Source of the DNA: Pedobacter sp. L105
Lineage (GTDB): Bacteria > Bacteroidota > Bacteroidia > Sphingobacteriales > Sphingobacteriaceae
DNA: 64,000 nucleotides
Direction of reading: 5' to 3'
Assembly (NCBI RefSeq): GCF_009765875.1
Contig: NZ_LMUP01000014.1
Coordinates: 620,001 to 684,000, forward strand
This document shows positions 19,206 through 27,502 of the stretch, one piece after another. The translations under genes and the position numbers were made by a program. The notes under the pieces were generated by a model. It was not told where the DNA came from, searched no databases, and was given only the letters and a program-made list of their open reading frames with translations. How positions within the stretch are numbered: the first letter of the stretch is position 1; each line of letters begins with the position of its first letter.

Positions 19206-19536
19206 GTGAATATGCTTTACCTGTTTTAGCGTCCCTAATGATGGCGTTAGCCAGGAAATAAAGTTTGTCTTTTACCGCGGGATCGAGTTCTTCGATCTCA
19301 TTAATGAGCTTTAGGGTTTGCTTATCAAAGCTTGCCTTATCACTTCCTCCTGCCAGATAGTCCAGTGAAACTTCCAGTACATCGGCAATCTTTTTAGCCA
19401 CTTCAACTGAAGGGGAAACATCGTTACGCTCATAACGGCCGATGATCTCACGGGATACGCCGGCTTCTTTAGCCAGATCTGCCTGAGAAATCTTTTTTGC
19501 TTTGCGTAAGGTGGTTATTCTGTCTCCTATGTTCAT
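19201..19536 (-). CDS. XRE-family transcriptional regulator
   Basis: 111 residues starting at the ATG at 19536 (MNIGDRITTLRKAKKI); the longer open frame upstream has no homology-like content and I reject it. Residues 5-60 form a Cro/C1-type helix-turn-helix (SQADLAKEAGVSREIIGRYERND, then VEVAKKIADVLEVSLDYLAGG). The C-terminal part (LINEIEELDPAVKDKLYFLANAII) matches the short helical tail common in Bacteroidota XRE proteins. It is convergent with an RHS tip/immunity cassette, the same position as two other, damaged XRE genes in this window. Confidence 0.8.
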   Translation of the reverse strand: MNIGDRITTLRKAKKISQADLAKEAGVSREIIGRYERNDVSPSVEVAKKIADVLEVSLDYLAGGSDKASFDKQTLKLINEIEELDPAVKDKLYFLANAIIRDAKTGKAYSH

Positions 19537-19722
19537 AATTGTGCACAAAAGGAGGTTAAATCCTATTGATTGAGTCAAATGTAGAGAATAAAAGTTAATA
19601 AATAAAATTATACTTCTCTTGCTTAAAACAAATGATTGTTTACATTTGTGCAGAATAGTTCTCAATAACTTTTTTTATGATGCAGAATGTTATCCGATTA
19701 ATCAAGTTAACAGGCCCATTAT

Positions 19723-19866
19723 ATGCCACTGGCATCGGGCGAACGTATTGTTCCGGAACTCCGGTTGTCCGGGTTGTGGTTAGAACAGCAGGGCTTTCAT
19801 CCCGGGGATCTGGCTGAGGTCACGATCTGTGATGGGACGCTGGTCATCAAGCCGGTTGTTTTATGA
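19723..19866 (+). CDS. SymE-like small protein
   Basis: 47 residues, in a frame too short for most ORF callers. PELRLSGLWLEQQGFHPGDL followed by AEVTICDGTLVIKP matches the SymE toxin core (lrl.G.WL...GF..G..v.v....g.lvi), an AbrB-like fold. SymE in E. coli is an SOS-induced RNA-associated toxin; the Bacteroidota homologues are uncharacterised. The stop overlaps the ATG of the IS66-related frame (ATGA at 19863-19866). The piece may be intact or a fragment carried with the IS remnant. Confidence 0.55.
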   Translation: MPLASGERIVPELRLSGLWLEQQGFHPGDLAEVTICDGTLVIKPVVL

Positions 19867-20453
19867 GTAGTGGACAACTGCACAGCGATAACCCCGAGCT
19901 GCTGATCTATACCAGCGGCAAGCTGCACATCACGGTGCTGGGTGGTATCCGGTTAACCGGTTTGGAACGGTTAAAGGTCACACTGAAACTGACCCTTACG
20001 GGCAAGAGAGAAGATGGATTGTCCTTTGATCAGATTCGACTGCTTCGTCTGGAGCAGGCAGTGCCTGTACTAAATGAGCTTAAAGCATGGCTGATGGAAA
20101 ACTATAAGATGGTATTACCTTCCAGTGTAATCGGAAAAGCGATCGCCTACAACCTGAGTCTGTGGGATAAATTAGTAGTGTATGTACAGGATGGTAGACT
20201 TCAGCCAGATAATAATGCTGTGGAAAATTCAGTACGTCCCCTGAGTTTGGGCCGCAAAAATTGGATGTTTGCGGGTTCTCACGAAGGAGCCAAAACAGGC
20301 GCCATGCTCTATTCGTTTATGGGAAGCTGTAAAATGAACGGCATAAACCCTCAGCAGTGGCTAATGGATATCTTAGAAAGGATTCCAGCATACAAGGCTA
20401 ATAAACTGCACGAATTGCTACCAAATAATTGGACTCCTCCTCAAAAGCAATAA
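19863..20453 (+). pseudogene. IS66-family transposase remnant fused to a short leader
   Basis: 196 residues. From about residue 50 the sequence is the C-terminal part of an IS66 transposase: LEQAVPVLNELKAWLMENY, VVYVQDGRLQPDNNAVENSV, RPLSLGRKNWMFAGSHEGAK and SFMGSCKMNGINPQQWL. This includes the catalytic-domain end with the conserved N-N-x-x-E-N region. The N-terminal DDE residues and zinc-finger part are missing. The first 48 residues (GQLHSDNPELLIYTSGKLHI) do not belong to IS66, so a deletion joined two small frames. No terminal inverted repeats were identified, so it is not a mobile unit. Confidence 0.75.
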
Positions 20454-20676
20454 TCAGCATTATTCTTCAAATACAAAAGATGTCTTAGCCGGACGCTTAC
20501 TTTGGAACTAAATAAGCCAAGTAAAAATGTAAAGCCTAGTTCAATCTATAACTTAGAGAGGGCTTGTTGAATTTTAAACGTTTTTGAGTGAATAGGTTAA
20601 GGATCATAAGGGATCAAGCGGGACAATTTTATCTTCTTATGACTAATATTGTTATGATATTTGTTATATTTGGTAT

Positions 20677-21114
20677 ATGGAAACGCTAAGTATTCGGGAA
20701 AAAAGAGTAATCGTAGTTTTTTGGAAAAATAGTATAGAGAATTCTTTTGAAGTATTTTCTAATTTAAAGAACTTTTGTTTAAGCTATCCGCAGTTTAATT
20801 ACAATACCATCAGTAATTATTTGAGCAAGGCTAAAGTTGCTTATGAAAATCAGGAAATACGAATAGAACGTAAAAATATTATTTCTAAGCCTAAGCCTAA
20901 GCTAGCTCTTGAACCTCGAATTAGAAAAATAGTACCTGTACTAAGAAGGGTTATGATGAAAAATGCCAATGATGAACAAGATGACCTGAAATATTGGTTG
21001 GGCCGACCAGTTAAAGAGCGTGCTGCTGCAGTTACTTACATCATTTCTCAATCTTTAACAAACGGACAGAGAATGGATAAAACTAAGTTGGTAAAGAAAA
21101 GAATGTACGCATGA
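20677..21114 (+). CDS. Partner protein of a nucleotidyltransferase toxin-antitoxin-like pair
   Basis: 145 residues, basic, no signal peptide. The N-terminal half is helical (IREKRVIVVFWKNSIENSF). The C-terminal YWLGRPVKERAAAVTYII is like the 'RP.eER..AV..lr' tail found in proteins encoded just before MNT-type nucleotidyltransferases. Its stop overlaps the next ATG by 4 bases. Likely the antitoxin or regulatory partner; I do not recognise a named family. A TATATTTG box at 20665-20672 resembles the Bacteroidota -7 element but sits only 4 bases before the ATG. Confidence 0.5.
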   Translation: METLSIREKRVIVVFWKNSIENSFEVFSNLKNFCLSYPQFNYNTISNYLSKAKVAYENQEIRIERKNIISKPKPKLALEPRIRKIVPVLRRVMMKNANDEQDDLKYWLGRPVKERAAAVTYIISQSLTNGQRMDKTKLVKKRMYA

Positions 21115-21605
21115 CGTTAGCCGAAGATTTTGAAGATTTTGTTAAATTGTTAAACCAGTACAATGTTGAGTACATGGTTGTAGGAGGCTATGCACTGGCA
21201 TTTCATGGCAAGCCTCGTCACACGGGTGATCTCGATATTTGGATTAATGTATCTGAAGAAAATGCAATTCGAATGCTCAAAGTTGTGAGTGATTTTGGAT
21301 TGCAATCTCTTGGCTTCCAGAAAGAGGATTTTTTAACTGAAGGATTAATTAGCCAGATCGGGTACCCACCATTACGGATTGATGTGCTGAACCTCATTGA
21401 TGGAGTTAAGTTTAGTGAGGCGATCTTAAATATGGAAAAGATAGAACTCGAGAATGATCTTGTCATCAACTATATCGGCCTTAATGATCTCGTAAAAAAC
21501 AAACAAGTCTCCGGCCGCAGACAGGACATCACTGATGTTAAGACATTACAGAAGTTAATAAAATTTAAAAAAGGCAGTTTTCCAGATACGTCCAATGAAA
21601 ATTAA
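21111..21605 (+). CDS. Nucleotidyltransferase of the AbiEii/MNT type
   Basis: 164 residues. The motif VVGGYALAFHGKPRHTGDLDIWI (residues 23-45) has the GG and D-x-D signature of DNA polymerase beta-like nucleotidyltransferases used in type IV-like and HEPN/MNT toxin-antitoxin systems and phage abortive infection. The remaining fold (LRIDVLNLIDGVKF, LNDLVKNKQVSGRRQDITD) supports this. Such enzymes transfer nucleotides to tRNA or to a partner protein. It is translationally coupled to the gene before it. It lies among RHS orphan cassettes, a common place for defence or addiction cargo. Confidence 0.75.
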   Translation: MTLAEDFEDFVKLLNQYNVEYMVVGGYALAFHGKPRHTGDLDIWINVSEENAIRMLKVVSDFGLQSLGFQKEDFLTEGLISQIGYPPLRIDVLNLIDGVKFSEAILNMEKIELENDLVINYIGLNDLVKNKQVSGRRQDITDVKTLQKLIKFKKGSFPDTSNEN

Positions 21606-21737
21606 ATACATGTAAATAAAAGACTTTATAGTCTGTATCGCTGATTATTAAAATAAAAAATTAAATCATCCGCCTTTTTTAGGCTTACCATTTCCCGGTT
21701 GAATGTGCAAGAATTAGATTATTAAAAATTAGTTATA

Positions 21738-22031
21738 ATGGAAAAATCGTTAAATAATAATTTTGGACCTGTAAGCTTGTCTTTGTTATGGATAGGTCTG
21801 TATTTAGTTTTTGGATTATTTATATCCGCTTTAAGTATAGGCTCTAGTTTCAGTTCCGAAGTTCCATTTGTATTACGAATATCCATTATTATTGGTCTAA
21901 TTTTTGGGACGTTTCTAATAAGTTTATCCAACATGTTTTTCTTTAAAAAATTTTGGTATATAAACGGTTCTATAGCTTTAATCACTGGTTGCATAATTGC
22001 TTACAATGTTAGGAAAATAGTTGTTTTATAG
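21738..22031 (+). CDS. Small membrane protein, possible orphan immunity protein
   Basis: 97 residues with three hydrophobic segments (about 14-35, 48-70 and 75-93). No family recognised. It lies directly upstream of an orphan RHS tip and after unrelated genes, which suggests it may be the immunity gene left behind after its own toxin tip was lost. The 132 bp before it shows no gene. Confidence 0.45.
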   Translation: MEKSLNNNFGPVSLSLLWIGLYLVFGLFISALSIGSSFSSEVPFVLRISIIIGLIFGTFLISLSNMFFFKKFWYINGSIALITGCIIAYNVRKIVVL

Positions 22032-22064
22032 TCTTGATGGGACTATTTTAATAGAGGGGCGTTA

Positions 22065-22809
22065 GATTATGGGGCAAAGTTCTATGATCCGGTGATTGGG
22101 AGATGGACAACCCCTGACCCACTTGCAGAAAGTAGTAGGCGATTTAGTACATACAATTATGCTGCAAACAATCCGATAAGAAATATTGATCCTGATGGAA
22201 TGGAAGTGGTAGAAACAGCGCAGGGTACTACCTATACTGGTGCTGATATTGCCCCTGAATTGGCAAAATTACAAGCACAGCAGCCATCAAACAATGATAA
22301 ACCTAAAGATCAGCTTAATGATGTGGTAATTAATGATCCAATTGCAGGTCAAACGCCAAGTGATAACGATGGAGGAAAGAAGAGTGATGACGGTGGTGGC
22401 AAAAAAGATGGAAGTAAGGGTAGCGGTGATGTGGATGGCAAACAATCATTGCCTGATATGAAAGAAAATCCTCCCAATGTTCCAGGCTATAAACCACCTA
22501 AAAGTGGGGCTCAAAAAGTACGAAATCCAAATGGAAAAGGAATAGGATGGGTTGATAGGGATGGCCGTGTTTGGGTGCCTGATGATCACAATGGTACACG
22601 CTCCTCATTGGGATGTGCAAAATCCGACTGGAGGTGGTTATACCCCTGTTTACCCATCTGTAGCTACCGCTGTTAAAGTTGGTGCGGGAGGTGGCACCGC
22701 AACCGTAATTGGCATAGGTGTATGGGAAACTTTCAAATGGGGTGCAGCAATTTTAGCGGCACCTGAAACTTTGGGCGGATCGTTAGTAGGAGCCGGAGCA
22801 ATACCCTAA
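22065..22809 (+). pseudogene. Orphan RHS C-terminal tip 3 with a frameshift
   Basis: Begins in the RHS core (LDYGAKFYDPVIGRWTTPDP, NNPIRNIDPDGMEV) without any upstream RHS gene; the first in-frame ATG is 22092. A linker rich in D/G/K follows, then a tip reading GWVDRDGRVWVPDDHNGT. Near the acac at 22596-22599 the frame is lost. In the other frame it continues HAPHWDVQNPTGGGYTPVYP and ends VGAGAIP at 22809. The expected GTHAPHWDVQ needs two more bases, so a 2-base loss is likely. The HWDVQ...GGGY pattern is typical of a polymorphic-toxin tip family (possibly Ntox37-like; uncertain). Without the shift it would be a complete orphan tip. Confidence 0.65.
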
Positions 22810-22816
22810 TTAAATA

Positions 22817-23419
22817 ATGCTTATGATAGAATTTAAAAAGAATGTTAAAGAATTGCTTCCTTACGATCGAGAGCAATATATCGAATCTTTTGATGATGAT
22901 TTTGATTCGTCTATAAAATGGTATGGGGTTTCATTTCAATTACCTGGTGGTAGTGAAAGAAAAGAAATCGGGTTGACCAAATTTGTTGAAGTTTATGAAG
23001 GCTTGTTTAAAAGTGTAGTATTAAAACTCAATAATGGTTCATTCTGGATCGTAAATCACGATGATAAAGACTCGAATTGGCTTCCTAATGATGATGATAA
23101 TCTGACCCATTTACGAACCTTATTCAAAGAAAAAAATGCTCCAAATACTTTCAAAGGCGCTTTGGTTTTTACAACAGACGATTTGTTAGAATATTCTAAG
23201 GACCTGATTTCATATCCATACGCTGTATTACATAAAGATGGTTTTTTGTATAAGGATTTAAACGTTTCGCATGGTGAATTGCAGTTTATTATCAAAATAT
23301 CGGGTCATTTGAACATTGACCTTTTGAGCACAGACCAAGAACTTTTGAGAAAAGTTGTACATGAAAATTCCTCAAATACTTTTATTGTAAAAGAGTACAG
23401 ATGCACTTCATTGTATTAA
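22817..23419 (+). CDS. Putative immunity protein for orphan tip 3
   Basis: 200 residues, soluble and acidic (IESFDDDFDSSIKWYGVSF, WIVNHDDKDSNWLPNDDDN). It follows the orphan tip by 7 bases and precedes a terminator. Acidic immunity proteins commonly neutralise basic nuclease tips, but no named family is recognised. Either ATG (22817 or 22823) could be the start. Confidence 0.5.
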   Translation: MLMIEFKKNVKELLPYDREQYIESFDDDFDSSIKWYGVSFQLPGGSERKEIGLTKFVEVYEGLFKSVVLKLNNGSFWIVNHDDKDSNWLPNDDDNLTHLRTLFKEKNAPNTFKGALVFTTDDLLEYSKDLISYPYAVLHKDGFLYKDLNVSHGELQFIIKISGHLNIDLLSTDQELLRKVVHENSSNTFIVKEYRCTSLY

Positions 23420-23470
23420 TGTAGCCTGCTTGTAAGCGTTAACAAAGGCAGTAAAAATTGACATAACAGA

Positions 23471-23489
23471 GCCTGGCCGAGCGCCGGGC
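23471..23489. terminator. GC-rich hairpin terminator
   Basis: gcctggc and gccgggc pair (one G-U) around a 5-base loop, followed by tttgttt. It lies between the immunity gene ending at 23419 (+) and the XRE remnant ending at 23498 (-) and may serve both. Confidence 0.7.
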
Positions 23490-23497
23490 TTTGTTTA

Positions 23498-23794
23498 TTA
23501 AGCCAAATTAAGGGCGTTAAGTGCATTTGATAGAGAATCCTTTAGCCGCTTTTTAGATACGAGAGCATCCAATATTGAAAAAAAAGCAGTCTTTTCCTTT
23601 TCTTCCAGTTGGTCAACTAAAGCCATTTTTTCAATGACTGATTTGTCATACGAGTTTACATCGGTAAATATATCATCGGCGTTTACCAATTCAGCTAAGC
23701 CAACCCCTAATGCCTTAGCAATCTTTTCAATGGCAGAAAATGCCGGGTCTGTTTTACCATTCTCAATACGTGAAAATTGGGCTTGCAATTCCAC
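23498..23794 (-). pseudogene. XRE-family regulator, 5'-truncated
   Basis: 98 residues. The readable protein starts in the middle of a helix-turn-helix (QAQFSRIENGKTDPAFSAIE, then KIAKALGVGLAEL) and continues with the usual C-terminal tail (EKMALVDQLEEKEKTAFFSI, LDALVSKKRLKDSLSNAL). The first two helices expected in this family are missing. The sequence upstream is the 5' region of the divergent fiber gene at 23843, so the regulator's start was replaced at a recombination junction near 23790. Confidence 0.7.
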
Positions 23795-23842
23795 CCTTAT
23801 ACTAAAGAGCTAGATAGAATTAATCAAATAACAATATCATTC

Positions 23843-25117
23843 ATGAAAAAAACTGTTTTTACATTAGTAATTTTAAGCATTACTTACACTTCTTACGCCC
23901 AAACAAACATTTTCGAATCTGGAAGTAATGTGGGCATCGGCATTCCCAGCCCATCCGGCAAATTAGAAGTGTTAGATCAGTCAAATGGGAATCAATTAGT
24001 AATTTCCAGAAATCTTTTAGGGGGAGGCGAAGGGCCTGGGATCATATTCAAAAACATGGTCAATAGTGGAACTATAGAAAAAATTGGTGGTATTGAAAGT
24101 CAGTTGACGAACGGAGCTACGGGAGCGGTGGCTGGCTCGTTAAATTTATTTACAATCAACAACTCTAATAAGGTCAATGCAATATCTATAATACCAAATG
24201 GTGATGTTGGTATTGGTACAGCAGCCCCTGCAGGTGTGCTAGAAGTTTTAGGCCAGACAAACGGCGATGAGATTGTAATTTCCAGAAATTTCTTAGCGGG
24301 AGGTGAAGGGCCGGGTATTACATTCAAAAACATGGTCAATAGTGGCACAATAGAAAAAATTGGTGGTATTGAAAGTCAGTTAATGAGCGGAGCTACGGGA
24401 GCGGTAGCAGGCTCGTTAAATTTATTTACAATTAATAATTCTTTAAAGGTTAATGCAATATCCGTAACACCAAATGGTAATGTTGGTATCGGTACAGCAG
24501 CTCCTGCAGGTGTACTGGAAGTGTTAGGCCAGACAAACGGCGATGAGATCGTAATTTCCAGAAATTTCTTAGCAGGAGGTGAAGGTCCGGGTATTACATT
24601 CAAAAACATGGTCAATAGTGGCACAATAGAAAAAATTGGCGGTATTGAAAGTCAGTTGACGAGCGGAAGTACTGGTGCTGTTGCAGGTTCTTTGAATTTA
24701 TTTACTATCAATAATTCTACTAAGGTTAATGCTTTATCTGTCGCGTCTAATGGGAATGTTGGGATTGGCACAGCAGACACTAAAGGTTACAAATTGGCTA
24801 TTAACGGCAACGTTAGAACAAAAGAAATAGTAGTTGAAACAATTAACTGGCCGGATTATGTTTTTAAATCCTCTTATCACCTTCCTTCGCTAAAAGATCT
24901 GGAAGGTTATACCAATATAAACCGTCATTTACCTGAAATGCCAACGGCAGAAGAAATTTCAGAAAAAGGACAAAATCTTGGCGAGATGAACAAATTGCTG
25001 GTTAAGAAAATTGAGGAGCTAACTTTATATATGATCGATCTTAAAAAAGATAATGATGCTTTAAAGCTAGCCCAGGATAAAATAAATAAAAAATTGAAAA
25101 GCCATCATATCAATTAA
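23843..25117 (+). CDS. Secreted fiber-like protein with three 92-residue repeats
   Basis: 424 residues, starting at the ATG at 23843 (MKKTVFTLVILSITYTSYA-Q); the upstream extension has no signal peptide and is rejected. Three head repeats of 92 residues follow, each with LEVL.Q(T/S)NG, ISRN, GGGEGPGI or GGEGPGI, NMVNSGTIEKIGGIESQL, GAVAGSLNLFTINNS and VGIGTA. The C-terminal module starts at WPDYVF (about 335) with HLPEMPTAEEI and NLGEMNKLLVKKIEELTLY. Repeats 2 and 3 are almost identical in DNA, so copy number may vary. Ten bases separate it from the beta-helix gene. Confidence 0.75.
   Translation: MKKTVFTLVILSITYTSYAQTNIFESGSNVGIGIPSPSGKLEVLDQSNGNQLVISRNLLGGGEGPGIIFKNMVNSGTIEKIGGIESQLTNGATGAVAGSLNLFTINNSNKVNAISIIPNGDVGIGTAAPAGVLEVLGQTNGDEIVISRNFLAGGEGPGITFKNMVNSGTIEKIGGIESQLMSGATGAVAGSLNLFTINNSLKVNAISVTPNGNVGIGTAAPAGVLEVLGQTNGDEIVISRNFLAGGEGPGITFKNMVNSGTIEKIGGIESQLTSGSTGAVAGSLNLFTINNSTKVNALSVASNGNVGIGTADTKGYKLAINGNVRTKEIVVETINWPDYVFKSSYHLPSLKDLEGYTNINRHLPEMPTAEEISEKGQNLGEMNKLLVKKIEELTLYMIDLKKDNDALKLAQDKINKKLKSHHIN
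23963..24790 (+). repeat. Three tandem 276-bp repeats
   Basis: Equivalent LEV codons lie at 23963, 24239 and 24515, an exact 276-bp period. Copies 2 and 3 are nearly identical over their whole length; copy 1 is more diverged. Matching antisense shadow frames at 24100 and 24376 have the same spacing. Such repeats expand and contract by slippage or recombination. Confidence 0.85.
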
Positions 25118-25127
25118 TCTAAAAATC

Positions 25128-27182
25128 ATGTCAAACAAAGAGCAATACATCAATCACGAAGAAGCTACTTCAATAGCTCAGGGAATCTTAGCTGATTCCG
25201 ACTTTGTTACCGCAGCTGAAGCAAAAACAATTGCTGAAGATGTAATTACTGTTGCAGATGGAAATATTAAAAGAAATGGGGTTGCCCTGTACAACTTTGT
25301 AGATGTAATTGGCAACGTTGCGGCTTTTACCAAATCAACTACCCTGGGTGATGCTGATGTGGATGGTGTAATGGTAATTAAAGAAGGAGATGAATATTTT
25401 TTAAGAAATATTTCCGGTGGTTTTATAGACAGCAGGATTTACGGAACCATTGGCGATGGTTTAAACGATGATACACAGGCACTAAATCAAGCTCTGGAGG
25501 CTGCGGTAAGGTTTGTTAATGGTAACCTGTTTATTCCAAAAACTGCTGGTGGATATCAGATTACGTCAACAGTTTATAATAGGCTTGGATCAGGAAGCAG
25601 AATAAATATTACTTCTGATGGTGCTATGTTCAATACCGTAGGAATTATTTCAAGTAACACGATATGGAAGATAACGCCGGTTCGGGAATGTGTAGTATTT
25701 AGTTTTGGTGCAGTTGGTGTTGGTAATGAGGTTAGAGATGCTTTTGTCAATAATTTAGGTACAGAAGTAAACTTAAATGGGTTTACGATCAATTGTGCCA
25801 GTATTCCTTATGTTTTAGATCCCGTTTCCAATAATGTAGATATAGGTATTGGGATACAAATCAATGCCGAAATTATATCTACGACTAACATTACCATAGA
25901 AAATACGATCGGTTACGGAATAAGATACCATGGGGCAAGGGTGATCAATATTTATAATTGTAATGCTTTAGCAGTTGGATTAAGAGATAAAAACGGAGTT
26001 GCCGGAGCCTACACGGGTGCTGATTCATATGGAGATGCATTGTATTTTACTGGAAATAAAGACAATTCTATTATTAATATAGATTCAGTAACCGCACACT
26101 CTATTGATACCGTCAACAAAAGAGGCAGAGTGGGCTTAACTTTCGAATTTACGAATGCTGGAAATTGCCAGGTACATATTAAGAATAGCAATTTGGACTA
26201 TTATGCCAAGATGATCCATATTGAAGCAATGATGACTTACAAAATAATTGCGGAAAATTGCTCATTTACCAGGTTCAATGCCCTGGCTGCTGTTGCTTTG
26301 AATAATGCCAAAATCCATTTTGTAAATTGTAATGTTTCAATGAGCACAATAGATGGTTATGAAGATCAGTCAACTGTTTATGTGATTACTTTATATCAGT
26401 CGTTACCTGATATTTCTTTTGATAGCTGTCAATTTGATTATACTGGAATCTCTGATGGGACAACCGGGATTTCAGGTGTTGAACATTTTACCAACTGTAA
26501 TTTCAATATAAACAGCAAAAGGTTAATTATAGCTGACTCTTTAAAAAACACGCTGTTTTTTGGATGTAAGTTTGATAGTTTTGGCAGTGATATCGACACA
26601 AGTTCCTTTACTAATTATGCTTCCGGATCAAGTACCTATAAACTGGTTAATTGTTTATTTACAGGGAATGATACGCTTAGAGTGGCAAATACAGATGGAA
26701 AAGCTGATCTCACTTTTATTAATTGTAATAGTATATCGCTAAAACAGGAACTTTTGGTAACTAATAAAACAACGGTCATTAACGATATTTTACCATTTGA
26801 TAGTACTTTGATTACTAAAACAAGGATAAATATTGTAGGAACTGAATTGATATTAGCTAGAAATAATACAGGCTCTCCATTGTGGGATACGATGAAATTT
26901 AGTGCGATTGTGATTGGAGCAGATTTGGATAACTCGGCAAGGGATATCAATAGGGCATTAATAGTTGCCGGAGGTTATTGGATTGTGGATTACAATTGGT
27001 CTTCATTAGGATATCATATCGGAACTGCCACCCTGGGGGGAACCGAGCCTTCCGGATATGCGGTAACAACATCGAATGGTGGAATAACATGGTCTCCTTC
27101 AAAAACCAATGGTGGTGCTGTAAAGCAAATAGTAGTAATGTACTTTCCGAGATATATGAAATCTTATTTTTTAGATGTTTAA
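25128..27182 (+). CDS. Tailspike-like pectate-lyase-3 beta-helix protein
   Basis: 684 residues with no signal peptide (MSNKEQYINHEEATSIAQGI). After a helical/linker N-terminus of about 100 residues comes GTIGDGLNDDTQALNQALEA and GNLFIPKTAGGYQI, the hallmark entry of the pectate_lyase_3/GH28-like right-handed beta-helix used by phage tailspikes and depolymerases. Many N/S/G-rich coils follow (NITIENTIGYGIRYHGARVI, HFVNCNVSMS). The C-terminus (GGTEPSGYAVTTSNGGITWS) looks like a beta-sandwich cap. It probably binds or cleaves polysaccharide. It is unusual in lacking the signal peptide of its operon neighbour. Confidence 0.65.
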   Translation: MSNKEQYINHEEATSIAQGILADSDFVTAAEAKTIAEDVITVADGNIKRNGVALYNFVDVIGNVAAFTKSTTLGDADVDGVMVIKEGDEYFLRNISGGFIDSRIYGTIGDGLNDDTQALNQALEAAVRFVNGNLFIPKTAGGYQITSTVYNRLGSGSRINITSDGAMFNTVGIISSNTIWKITPVRECVVFSFGAVGVGNEVRDAFVNNLGTEVNLNGFTINCASIPYVLDPVSNNVDIGIGIQINAEIISTTNITIENTIGYGIRYHGARVINIYNCNALAVGLRDKNGVAGAYTGADSYGDALYFTGNKDNSIINIDSVTAHSIDTVNKRGRVGLTFEFTNAGNCQVHIKNSNLDYYAKMIHIEAMMTYKIIAENCSFTRFNALAAVALNNAKIHFVNCNVSMSTIDGYEDQSTVYVITLYQSLPDISFDSCQFDYTGISDGTTGISGVEHFTNCNFNINSKRLIIADSLKNTLFFGCKFDSFGSDIDTSSFTNYASGSSTYKLVNCLFTGNDTLRVANTDGKADLTFINCNSISLKQELLVTNKTTVINDILPFDSTLITKTRINIVGTELILARNNTGSPLWDTMKFSAIVIGADLDNSARDINRALIVAGGYWIVDYNWSSLGYHIGTATLGGTEPSGYAVTTSNGGITWSPSKTNGGAVKQIVVMYFPRYMKSYFLDV

Positions 27183-27270
27183 TCTTGTTGATTGGTCTGT
27201 AGATTCTAATACCGCAGGTCATTATAGGAACGGAATAATAGGCACGTATAGAAAATTGTAACCTTAAAGA

Positions 27271-27304
27271 ATTCACTATGTAATAATTCTATTACATAGT
27301 GAAT
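27271..27304. terminator. Perfect inverted repeat downstream of the beta-helix gene
   Basis: A perfect 14-bp stem (27271-27284 with 27291-27304) and a 6-base loop, AT-rich, 88 bp after the beta-helix stop. Probable transcription terminator or RNA 3' end, though it lacks a U tract. The rest of 27183-27493 is AT-rich and shows no gene; it must contain the promoter of the secretion operon. Confidence 0.6.
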
Positions 27305-27502
27305 TTGTAAATCAAAAATCAGCGCCGGGTATAGATGCGATTTCTATAAAATGATAAGATTGATATTTTAATGATATAAAAAATTATTCTGTTGTTTAAA
27401 TGTATGATAAATAAGATATTTTTACCTGAAACACAAATTAATGCAAAAATGTTTTAATTCATATTTGTAAATGTCTTAAATTAGAGGAATTAATTGTTTC
27501 TC

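Noticed and set aside
19537..19665. N-terminal extension of the XRE regulator
   Set aside because: The helix-turn-helix begins right after the ATG at 19536; the extension is hydrophobic and unlike the family.
23777..23842. N-terminal extension of the fiber gene at 23843
   Set aside because: The extension has no signal peptide, overlaps the truncated XRE gene, and the ATG at 23843 gives the standard A-Q signal peptide.
24100..24624. Two similar antisense ORFs (82 residues each) on the minus strand
   Set aside because: They are shadows of the 276-bp tandem repeats in the fiber gene at 23843 and have no start signals or domain content of their own.
23963..24790. CRISPR-like regular repeats
   Set aside because: The unit is 276 bp, coding and tandem, with no spacers; no cas genes are present.
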